From: CAINOH01 sp041663565
GTDB taxonomy: Archaea; Micrarchaeota; Micrarchaeia; Norongarragalinales; CAINOH01
Direction: 5' to 3'
Length of the DNA stretch: 25,359 nt
NCBI GenBank assembly: GCA_041663565.1
Contig: JBAYMJ010000019.1
Location: 1-25,359 of the forward strand
Shown one piece after another: positions 6,980 through 13,539 of this stretch (its first letter is position 1; every line of letters begins with the position of its first letter). The position numbers and the translations under genes are program-made. Under the pieces are notes generated by a model. That model saw nothing but the letters and a program-made list of their open reading frames with translations. It made no database searches and had not been told where the DNA came from.

Positions 6980-8755
6980 GTGGACAAGCTCGAACATCAC
7001 AGGACAAAGTCAGGGGTGCCGCAGGAAGTAGTAAAGCGCGACCTGTCAGGGCTTTCGGTAGAACCTTTTGTCAAGGACTACGAGCAGGCGAGGCACAACT
7101 TTTCCTGGAAGCACATCGAGGAGCAGTTCAGCTGGCACAAGACGGGCAAGGTCAACGCCGCTTTCGAGTGCGTGGACAGGCACGCGCTCACCGCGAAGAA
7201 GAACAAGGTAGCGCTCTACTATGCGGACGACAACAGGAAGGAAGAGTACACCTTCCAGCAGATGTCAACGCTTTCAAACAAGTTCGCAAACGTGCTCCGC
7301 AAATACGAGGTGCAGAAAGGAGACCGCGTCTTCCTTTTCCTGCCCCGCGCACCTGAACTTTATGTATCGTTTCTTGGAATCATCAAGACCGGCGCAATAG
7401 TCGGCCCGCTTTTCGAGGCGTTCATGGAGGACGCGGTCAGGGACAGGATGCAGGACAGCGCGGCAACAGTTCTTGTGACTAATCCCGAACTCCTCAAGCG
7501 CGTGCCAGTAAAGGAACTCCCCGCGCTCAAGCACATCATCCTTGTTGGCGACCTTTCCAAGCACAAGCTTGCGCACAACGAGCACGCTTACGCGGAGGAG
7601 ATGGCAAAGGCGCCTGAAAAGTTCGACATTGAATGGGTTGACCGCGAGGACGGGCTCATACTGCACTACACGAGCGGCTCTACTGGCAAGCCCAAGGGAG
7701 CCTTGCACGTGCACAACGCAATGATTGGACACTACGCAACAGGAAAGTACACGCTTGACCTGCACGACGAGGACACGTACTGGTGCACAGCTGACCCGGG
7801 CTGGGTCACTGGCACAAGCTATGGGATTTTTGCGCCCTGGCTCAACGGAATCTCAATGGTAATCCGCGGAGGGCGCTTTGACATTGACAAGTGGTACCAG
7901 ACTGTACAGGACTACAAGGTCACAATCTGGTACAGCGCACCAACAGCATTCCGACTTTTGATGGCTGCTGGCGATGAGAAAGTAGCGCAATACGACTTCT
8001 CCTCAGTCAGGCACATTTACTCGGTTGGCGAGCCTTTGAACCCCGAAGTCGTAAAGTGGGGGCTTGCGGTATTCAAAAAGACGATTATGGAGAACTGGTG
8101 GATGACCGAGACCGGGATGCACCTTATTTGCAACTTTGCGGGGATGCCGCTCAAGCTCAGCTCGATGGGCAAGTCCTTCCCGGGAACCGAAGCGGCAATT
8201 GTTGACCCTGATGGCAACAGGATGAAGCCCTACGAAATCGGCGACCTTGCGGTCAAGCGCGGCTGGCCTTCGATGATGCGCCAAATCTGGAACAACCAGG
8301 AAAAATTCGATGCTTACTTCCGCGGAAAGGACAAGGAATGGTACGTGTCAGGCGACTCCGCGTATATGGACGAGGAGGGCTACTTCTTCTTCGAAGGACG
8401 CATTGACGACGTCATCAAGACAAGCGGCGAGCGGGTAGGACCTTTCGAAGTAGAGAGCGCACTGCTTGAGCACAAGGCTGTTGCCGAGGCCGGAGTCATC
8501 GGAAAGCCCGACCTTATTCGCGGCGCAATCATCAAGGCATTCGTAGTTCTCAAGAAGCACCACGCGCCCAGCGAGGAGCTCAAGACCGAGCTTATGGAGT
8601 TCGTCAAGCTCAAGCTTGCCGCACACGCAAAGCCGCGCGAGATTGAGTTTATGGACAAGCTGCCGAAGACCCGAAGCGGAAAGATAATGCGCAGGGTCCT
8701 GAGGGCAAAGGAACTCGGGCTGCCGATGGGCGACCTGTCCACGATGGAAGACTGA
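6980..8755 (+). CDS. acsA: Acetyl-CoA synthetase, AMP-forming (acetate--CoA ligase)
   Basis: A 591-residue adenylate-forming enzyme that makes acetyl-CoA from acetate, ATP and CoA through acetyl-AMP. The nucleotide loop TSGSTGKPKG is at 231-240 and ENWWMTETG at 371-379. Its second Trp, W374, matches the residue that narrows the pocket to acetate in known Acs enzymes. Further on are YVSGDSAYMDEEGY, the hinge GRIDDVIKTSGERVGPFE, and catalytic K568 in TRSGKIMRR. The C-terminus GDLSTMED resembles Firmicutes AcsA as I remember it, which hints at transfer between domains. The GTG at 6980 has GGTGA 10 bases upstream; TTG 6971 would be only one base from it. K568 is the usual site of regulatory acetylation, but no acetyltransferase gene is nearby. 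Confidence 0.93.
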   Translation: MDKLEHHRTKSGVPQEVVKRDLSGLSVEPFVKDYEQARHNFSWKHIEEQFSWHKTGKVNAAFECVDRHALTAKKNKVALYYADDNRKEEYTFQQMSTLSNKFANVLRKYEVQKGDRVFLFLPRAPELYVSFLGIIKTGAIVGPLFEAFMEDAVRDRMQDSAATVLVTNPELLKRVPVKELPALKHIILVGDLSKHKLAHNEHAYAEEMAKAPEKFDIEWVDREDGLILHYTSGSTGKPKGALHVHNAMIGHYATGKYTLDLHDEDTYWCTADPGWVTGTSYGIFAPWLNGISMVIRGGRFDIDKWYQTVQDYKVTIWYSAPTAFRLLMAAGDEKVAQYDFSSVRHIYSVGEPLNPEVVKWGLAVFKKTIMENWWMTETGMHLICNFAGMPLKLSSMGKSFPGTEAAIVDPDGNRMKPYEIGDLAVKRGWPSMMRQIWNNQEKFDAYFRGKDKEWYVSGDSAYMDEEGYFFFEGRIDDVIKTSGERVGPFEVESALLEHKAVAEAGVIGKPDLIRGAIIKAFVVLKKHHAPSEELKTELMEFVKLKLAAHAKPREIEFMDKLPKTRSGKIMRRVLRAKELGLPMGDLSTMED

Positions 8756-8780
8756 AGCGAAAGCGTTGGTCCCGGCAGCC

Positions 8781-8900
8781 TTAACGATATTTTGAAAGGG
8801 CTTCCTTTTCGGAAAGGTACCGTTTCCCTTTTTTCTTCATCTCTTTTTCTTGCGAGCGCATCTTTCTCGCTACTAATCGTAGTTCTTGCTTTTTGTCCAT
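8781..8900 (-). CDS. Small Lys/Glu-rich hypothetical protein (39 aa)
   Basis: A short minus-strand frame gives 39 residues beginning MDKKQELRLVARKMRSQEKE and ending ALSKYR. It is highly charged, almost wholly predicted helical, and lacks Cys, Trp and hydrophobic segments. The ATG at 8900 has GGAG 6 bases upstream. An in-frame ATG at 8906 directly abuts that site. The gene is convergent with acsA, leaving 25 bases between them. No family is recognised. The good ribosome binding site supports translation, but the small size keeps the call tentative. Confidence 0.45.
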   Translation of the reverse strand: MDKKQELRLVARKMRSQEKEMKKKGKRYLSEKEALSKYR

Positions 8901-9069
8901 ATCCATCTCCACAGATGAAAATTGAAAAACAAGTGTAAAATCATTTCGAAAGTGAATTGCCGCTGAACGATAAACTTGCGGTTTCAGCGAAATAAAGCGC
9001 ACCAATAAGCCCACCGCAGGAAAGAAAAGTTGGGGCGTTCAGGAAATGAAAAACCAAGCCAATAGGAAC

Positions 9070-9100
9070 AAATATATTCCTTTTAGGTATAACTACATAT
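9070..9100 (+). promoter_or_regulatory. TATA promoter of the winged-helix/RelE-like pair
   Basis: AAATATATT at 9070-9078 lies 23-31 bases before the ATG at 9101, so transcription should start at or just before that ATG and give a leaderless mRNA. No Shine-Dalgarno sequence is visible, in agreement. The imperfect palindrome GGAACAAATATATTCC at 9065-9080 covers the box and could be an autoregulatory operator. Confidence 0.6.
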
Positions 9101-9379
9101 ATGAAACAAGTTCAGATGCAGGCAGCCCAAGTCTTGCACTCACCCACCCTGAACACGGTAATCATGGTGGAAGACACGCTCAGGGATGCCAAGGAAGCGA
9201 TAAGCGCAGCGGAGCTCAAGCGCAGGCTCCCGCGAAAGGTCATGCACGGCACGCTCGTGCAGGTCCTGGACTACCTGCAGGAAAGCGGCAAGATACTGAT
9301 TACCACCAAGGGAATAGTGTGGACTTACTGTCCGCCTGCGCAACTTGCAGAGTTGAAGCGGGGCGGGCTTGAGATATGA
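9101..9379 (+). CDS. Small winged-helix-like protein, putative antitoxin of the RelE-like gene
   Basis: A 92-residue protein. The central pattern AKEAISAAELKRRLPRKVMH, followed by LVQVLDYLQESGKILITTKG and IVWTYCPPAQL, looks like a winged-helix fold: three helices, then a beta wing ending in an aromatic strand. Archaeal proteins with this pattern are common as small DNA-binding regulators. Its stop overlaps the next start in ATGA, so translation of the two is probably coupled. Gene order and size fit an antitoxin that also represses the promoter. The antitoxin role rests on context, since it is not one of the standard RelB/RHH types. Confidence 0.6.
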   Translation: MKQVQMQAAQVLHSPTLNTVIMVEDTLRDAKEAISAAELKRRLPRKVMHGTLVQVLDYLQESGKILITTKGIVWTYCPPAQLAELKRGGLEI

Positions 9380-9744
9380 CTGCGCCCAAGAGGCAAGTGC
9401 GGGTAATATTGCGCGGCCAGGCCAAGACGGAATTCGAGGAGCTGAACAGGATTGCAGGCACCCAGCAAGCGCAAGGGGAAACCAACTCCCAAGAGATGCA
9501 ACTGTTGCGCTCGATAAGGCAGAAGTCCGACCTCATCAAGGAAAACCCGGTTTATGGGGAAAATGTGCCGAAGCGACTGATCCCGAGAAGCCTCGTGGTG
9601 AACAACCTCTTCCGAGTAGAACTGACAGGATACTGGCGCATGCTATACACCCTCAACTCCGACCAAGTCGAGATAGTGGCGTTCGTCATCTACATTTTCG
9701 ACCACGAGCGGTATGACAAGCTTTTCGGCTACTCCAAAAGATGA
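9376..9744 (+). CDS. RelE/ParE-superfamily toxin-like protein
   Basis: A 122-residue basic protein. The C-terminal half has the RelE-like strand pattern: NNLFRVELTGYWRMLYTL, then VEIVAFVIYIFDHERYDKLFGY. The middle contains LIKENPVYGENVPKRLIP, a feature I associate with an archaeal RelE-like family. RelE toxins cut mRNA in the ribosome; candidate basic or aromatic residues (R in FRVEL, R in YWRML, H and Y in DHERYDK) fit such a role. It overlaps the upstream regulator gene by four bases. The N-terminal half, about residues 15-60, is longer than in the shortest RelE proteins. Toxicity is inferred. Confidence 0.72.
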   Translation: MTAPKRQVRVILRGQAKTEFEELNRIAGTQQAQGETNSQEMQLLRSIRQKSDLIKENPVYGENVPKRLIPRSLVVNNLFRVELTGYWRMLYTLNSDQVEIVAFVIYIFDHERYDKLFGYSKR

Positions 9745-9769
9745 AAAGCCGCACCTACCAAACAGTCTT

Positions 9770-10660
9770 ATGCAGAAAATCAAGGCTCCGAACCTGAACC
9801 TCAACCTTTCGCTTTTTTCAGGCCAGGCGTTCGACTGGACGCACGACAGGAAAACTGACTGCTACTGTGGCGACCTCTTGGGCGACTTTGCCACGATAAG
9901 ATGGGACGCCAAAAGAAAGGAATTGCAATTCTCCGGCACGACAGAAGAGAAAGTCCGGAAGTTCTTCGGCCTTGACGGCGATAATTACGAAAAAACGCTC
10001 AACGCAATCAAGAAAGCCGACTCCAAGCTCTACTCTGACTCCAAGAAATACTTCGGCCTGCGCATCCTGCGCCAGGATCCCTGGAAGGCTGCTGTCACTT
10101 TCGTGTGCTCGCAGAACAACAACATTCCCCGGATTAGGAAGATGCTGGGAGCGTTGAGGGAAAAATACGGGAAAAATGACGCCGCGGCAAAGACCAACGC
10201 ATTCCCAACTGCCCAAAGGCTTTCGAAAGCCACTCTCGCAGAATTGCGCGCACTCGGCCTGGGCTACCGCGCGGAATACGTCAAGAGCATTGCAAACAAC
10301 GTTGCAAAAGGCAAACTGGATTTCGAGTCGCTCAAGAAAATGGACTACGAGGACGCGTTCGTCCACCTCATCGACACCCAGCACGGCATCGGACCCAAGG
10401 TCGCGGACTGCTTCCTCCTATACGGCCTCGGCAAGATGGATGCGTTCCCGACCGACGTGTGGGTGCGAAAAGCGGTTGAACGGAGGTACGGCAAGGAGCT
10501 TGCGCAATTCGCCGAGTGCGAAAAGTGCAGGGCGAAGGAAATCCCCTATCAAATCATCGGCTCGTTTGCGCGAAGGAAATTCGGCAAGCACGCGGGTTAC
10601 GCGCAGCAGTTCCTCTTTTTGTGCGAAAGGAATGCGGAAGAAAAGAAAAGGAAATGGTGA
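9770..10660 (+). CDS. ogg: 8-oxoguanine DNA glycosylase, OGG1 family
   Basis: A 296-residue protein with the two-part layout of OGG1. An N-terminal domain begins LNLNLSLFSGQAFDW and a helix-hairpin-helix GPD domain follows. The HhH reads GIGPKVADCFLLYGLGKMDA, with the lysine that attacks the base sugar, and then FPTDVWVRKA with the conserved Asp. The C-terminal GKHAGYAQQFLFL also matches OGG1. It removes oxidised guanine from DNA by bifunctional glycosylase/lyase chemistry. This is the OGG1 type, not the archaeal AGOG type. The ATG at 9770 matches the family start; an ATG at 9713 overlapping the toxin gene would add 19 unrelated residues. It follows the toxin gene by 25 bases and may share its transcript. 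Confidence 0.9.
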   Translation: MQKIKAPNLNLNLSLFSGQAFDWTHDRKTDCYCGDLLGDFATIRWDAKRKELQFSGTTEEKVRKFFGLDGDNYEKTLNAIKKADSKLYSDSKKYFGLRILRQDPWKAAVTFVCSQNNNIPRIRKMLGALREKYGKNDAAAKTNAFPTAQRLSKATLAELRALGLGYRAEYVKSIANNVAKGKLDFESLKKMDYEDAFVHLIDTQHGIGPKVADCFLLYGLGKMDAFPTDVWVRKAVERRYGKELAQFAECEKCRAKEIPYQIIGSFARRKFGKHAGYAQQFLFLCERNAEEKKRKW

Positions 10661-10662
10661 AA

Positions 10663-11853
10663 TCAGTCGTAAAAAATCGAAGCCGCACTGTTCTCGAAGT
10701 CCTGAACTGGCTTTGCGGTGTAAATGCGTTCCATCAGGGCGCGGATTTCCTGCAGCCCTTTTTCGCGCTGCTGCTCGCGCCGTTTCTTGATTTTTTCTTC
10801 CTCCGGATTGACCCGGTTGTCACGACCGTAAAATTCATACCCGTCGCCATTCCAGTCGACATTCTTATCCGCCAATGAACTCCAGTCGACATCCGAATCC
10901 ATCAAAGAGCGGATATCGCGGTGCCTTTCGGGGGCGCGGGGCATCGACTCGTCATACTCGGTCTGTTTTTGCGCGCGCTCCAAACCACTGCTAGCTGAAC
11001 GAGCCGAAATCCACGCACTCTTGATATACTCATCAACTTGTTCCTTCGCGCGCTGGTGGTCAAAACCCGCAAGGCTGGAGATGTTCTCATTGAGCTCCTT
11101 CGAAGCAAGCTCATAAACCTTAGCCTCTTCGAGCATCTTTTTCCATTCGGGCAGGTTCTTCTCGCGCAAGTCTTCTATGGCCATCTGCACGCCCACGTCA
11201 ACGACCTTGACGGGGTGCGGTTGAGACTTCCCATGCACCGAACTGAAACCGTCCTTGCCCAGACCAAAGACGCTAAAGCCTTGAAGCATGCACAGGGGCG
11301 TGTTTTCATTGAACTTGGACAGGGGCACTTTCCCGCCGTCACCTGCCGAACGCGCGCCCGAAACGACGGGACGGTCGTACTTTTTCCACAAGGCAAACTT
11401 TTCCATGAACGGCTCGGCCGCTTGCGCGTGAATCTTGAACAGCTCCGCTATGACCTCGTTGCGGGGAGTGCGTTCACTGAAGGTTTTTGAGATGGCAAGG
11501 TATGGCACAGAGGGCGCACCGTCCCTTTGCCCGGAACGGACAAAGGCAAATGACGCGGAGGTGTTTGTCTTGATTTTTTTCAGGTTGATTGCCAGGCTGT
11601 CGTGGGCCTTCTCGAAATCCGAATAATCGACGTGCCCAACCCCCTTGGAGACGTGCTGGGGAAGGAGGAACAGCGTAACTGTCTGGTTGCCATGCTCACT
11701 GGTATGAAAACCAAGGTGGTATTCTTTCGGATGTGAGAAGCCCGCTGGAACATCGATTGGCCGGATGGACGCATTGTGGCTTTGCGCGATGCGTTCAAAT
11801 TTCGGATACTGGAACGGAGTCAACGACTTGTGCGCGGGTTCTGGCGGTTTCAA
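10663..11853 (-). CDS. Hypothetical protein with charged C-terminal coiled region
   Basis: I do not recognise a family. From the likely TTG start at 11853 it is 396 residues. GGTGAG lies just upstream of that TTG, though the spacing is short, and a TATA box at 11887-11895 predicts a start of transcription near 11865. The longer frame to 11976 would cross that promoter. The N-terminal half is mixed alpha/beta, with repeated hydrophobic strands such as QTVTLFLLPQHV and SFAFVRSG. The last third is very charged, with a Lys/Arg/Glu helix, EEEKIKKRREQQREKGLQEI. No signal peptide or membrane segment is evident from this start. It is convergent with the OGG1 gene and divergent from the hydrolase gene. 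Confidence 0.6.
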   Translation of the reverse strand: MKPPEPAHKSLTPFQYPKFERIAQSHNASIRPIDVPAGFSHPKEYHLGFHTSEHGNQTVTLFLLPQHVSKGVGHVDYSDFEKAHDSLAINLKKIKTNTSASFAFVRSGQRDGAPSVPYLAISKTFSERTPRNEVIAELFKIHAQAAEPFMEKFALWKKYDRPVVSGARSAGDGGKVPLSKFNENTPLCMLQGFSVFGLGKDGFSSVHGKSQPHPVKVVDVGVQMAIEDLREKNLPEWKKMLEEAKVYELASKELNENISSLAGFDHQRAKEQVDEYIKSAWISARSASSGLERAQKQTEYDESMPRAPERHRDIRSLMDSDVDWSSLADKNVDWNGDGYEFYGRDNRVNPEEEKIKKRREQQREKGLQEIRALMERIYTAKPVQDFENSAASIFYD

Positions 11854-11885
11854 TTGCTCACCTGTTGACTTGATTACTGGGCGTT

Positions 11886-11896
11886 TTTTTATAAAG
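11886..11896. promoter_or_regulatory. Shared divergent TATA box
   Basis: TTTTTATAAAG reads as a TATA box on both strands. On plus it lies about 65-75 bases before the UPF0173 hydrolase ATG at 11960; on minus, about 33-43 bases before the TTG at 11853. One box could serve both genes in opposite directions. Confidence 0.5.
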
Positions 11897-11959
11897 GCAA
11901 CCGGTAAAAAAGATGGATGCTGCAATGAATGGGAAAAACAAAAGGGGAAGAAAAACAAG

Positions 11960-12628
11960 ATGCCGAGCTCATTCAATTACTTCGGGGTAAAGGTCACCTG
12001 GCTCTGCCAGTCGGGCTTCCTCCTTGAATTCAAGGAAAAGAAGGTTTACATAGACCCTTACAAGGCGCCGGAGGACGCGCCAACTGCCGACCTCATCGTG
12101 ATTACCCACGAGCACTACGACCATTGCGACCCGACCACGATTGGACGGCTGGTGGGGCCGGAGACGCGCATAGTCGCATCACACTCCTGCCAACGCAAGC
12201 TTTCGATGTTCTCCCAGCTGACTTCGTTCGTGCATCCGGGCGACTACCCCAGCTCGAAGTATTTTTACCTCAAGACCATCGCCGCATACAACCCGTCAAA
12301 GTCGTTCCACCCGCGCGGAAACGGCATGGGCGTGGTCATCCCAATCAATGGCAGGAACTTCTACCACGCAGGCGACACCGACTTCGTGCCCGAGATGGGC
12401 TGGCTGAAGGACATTGACGTCGCCTTCCTTCCAATCGGAGGAACGTACACGATGGACGTGGAAGCGGCTGCGAAGGCCGCGAACACCATCAAGCCAAAAG
12501 TAGTCATCCCGATGCACTACAACTCGAAGGACGACACCAGGGCGGACCCAGAACAGATGAGGCAGAAGCTGGCTGAGGGAATAAAGCTGGAAATATTGGA
12601 ACCGATGATTGCTGAAAGTCAATCCTAA
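11960..12628 (+). CDS. UPF0173-family metal-dependent hydrolase (metallo-beta-lactamase fold)
   Basis: A 222-residue single-domain metallo-beta-lactamase-fold enzyme. The metal motif HEHYDH is at 50-55, a further ligand region YHAGDTD is at about 136-141, and PMHY contains H186. The family signature LPIGGTYTMDVEAA is present. The relatives are UPF0173 and UlaG-like lactonases; the true archaeal substrate is not known. The ATG at 11960 is preceded by a GGGGA stretch about 11 bases upstream. Two nearby upstream ATGs are out of frame. The stop codon interlocks with that of the convergent gene: TAA at 12626-12628 overlaps the minus-strand TAG at 12627-12625. Confidence 0.88.
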   Translation: MPSSFNYFGVKVTWLCQSGFLLEFKEKKVYIDPYKAPEDAPTADLIVITHEHYDHCDPTTIGRLVGPETRIVASHSCQRKLSMFSQLTSFVHPGDYPSSKYFYLKTIAAYNPSKSFHPRGNGMGVVIPINGRNFYHAGDTDFVPEMGWLKDIDVAFLPIGGTYTMDVEAAAKAANTIKPKVVIPMHYNSKDDTRADPEQMRQKLAEGIKLEILEPMIAESQS

Positions 12629-13041
12629 TCTTTTTCAGATTTGTTGCATTGGCCGCTCTTTTGCAGCTCTTGGACGTATTTACGGAGTTTTTCCGGGTTT
12701 ACCGGTTCAATCTCGGTCGCTTCGATAGGCATTCTGCCAGGCACAACGACGATATCATTAGGGTGTTCGGCATCGTGCTCGAACTTCCACTTGACAAACA
12801 GCGGGTTGGGCGGATGCTTATCCAGATATTTCTGTCCGCGTATATGGTCCCCTGCTTCGCGGACTTCCTTCAAGCCATGATAAATCTGTGAGGCGGATTT
12901 TTTTGCGATGCTAATCCGGTCAAGCGCCTGCAACGTCTGAGCATTCGCGCGCTGCGTCGCTTCGCCGATGAACTCCTGATGCAGCTTTTCAAACTCGGCC
13001 TTGCGGGCTTCCTTTGACTTTTGGGGCGTTTCGTTTTCCAA
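12625..13041 (-). CDS. Hypothetical protein, 138 aa, charged helical N-terminus
   Basis: No family is recognised. The first 60 residues form a long charged helix region, with KSKEARKAEFEKLHQEFIGE and repeated Ala/Gln. A compact part follows with NPLFVKWKFEHDAEHPNDIV and VVPGRMPIEATEI. The TTG at 13041 is accepted because GAGGT lies 8 bases upstream on the same strand. It begins 36 bases after the next upstream gene, so the two probably share the promoter at about 13401. No membrane segments or cysteine clusters are seen. Lysine codons are mixed AAA/AAG, unlike the strong AAG preference of the neighbouring IleRS gene. Confidence 0.6.
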   Translation of the reverse strand: MENETPQKSKEARKAEFEKLHQEFIGEATQRANAQTLQALDRISIAKKSASQIYHGLKEVREAGDHIRGQKYLDKHPPNPLFVKWKFEHDAEHPNDIVVVPGRMPIEATEIEPVNPEKLRKYVQELQKSGQCNKSEKD

Positions 13042-13077
13042 GAAAGTTTACCTCAGGCAAATCAAGATGACCAACAA

Positions 13078-13365
13078 TCATTCCCGGAGCTTTTTGGGCC
13101 GCACGAATTCGGGCTTAGGCAGGTTCTCGAAAGGGCTGCAGTCCTCCAACCGGCCGTCATTGTGGACGATGGTGCAATTCCGGCCATTCCGTTCCCACAA
13201 GCCGCGTATCCTTTCCGCTTCCTCCTGCGCAACCTCGGCGATTATCTCGTGCTTGTAATGCTCGCGAAGGCCAGCCACGAGTTCTTTCTTCTTCTCTTCA
13301 TGTGCGCGGCCGCTGGGAAAGATGCCCTTTGCCTTTTTCGGGTTCCCGGAGTTTTCAACAGTCAA
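13078..13365 (-). CDS. Hypothetical protein, 95 aa
   Basis: No family is recognised. The frame stays open to 13527, but a TATA box at 13401-13408 and the resulting start of transcription near 13377 favour the TTG at 13365, giving an almost leaderless 95-residue product. An upstream ATG at 13401 would overlap the TATA box. The middle is a charged helix, HEEKKKELVAGLREHYKHEI, followed by AEVAQEEAERIRGLWERNGR. The end contains two cysteines, in CTIVHNDGRLEDCS, and a Pro/Lys-rich tail. It heads a two-gene unit with the 138-residue protein. Confidence 0.5.
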   Translation of the reverse strand: MTVENSGNPKKAKGIFPSGRAHEEKKKELVAGLREHYKHEIIAEVAQEEAERIRGLWERNGRNCTIVHNDGRLEDCSPFENLPKPEFVRPKKLRE

Positions 13366-13420
13366 GCATAACCACGTAAACCACTGTTGGGAAAAAACCA
13401 TTATAAAACCGGACTGTTGG
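13356..13420 (-). promoter_or_regulatory. TATA promoter of the two-orphan operon with repeated ACTGTTG boxes
   Basis: The TATA-like stretch is at 13401-13408, read on minus as TTTTATAATGG. The word ACTGTTGG occurs on plus at 13383-13390 and 13413-13420, flanking the TATA box. CAACAGTC, an inverted copy, occurs at 13356-13363. The three copies are spaced about 27-30 bases apart, as expected for sites on one face of the DNA. This suggests an operator. Confidence 0.4.
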
Positions 13421-13539
13421 CCAGGATTGCTGCTGCTTCGGCAGTAATAAAAGCCGGAGGAGGCAAATTTCATTTTACAATCTTTCAGCCCTTCTGATAG
13501 GGGGGCACCAAGGCCGTAAATCGGCAATAGGTGAGCACG

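Noticed and set aside
13383..13420. CRISPR-like repeat pair
   Set aside because: The repeated word is only 8 bases, with three copies in mixed orientation and no spacer structure; more like an operator.
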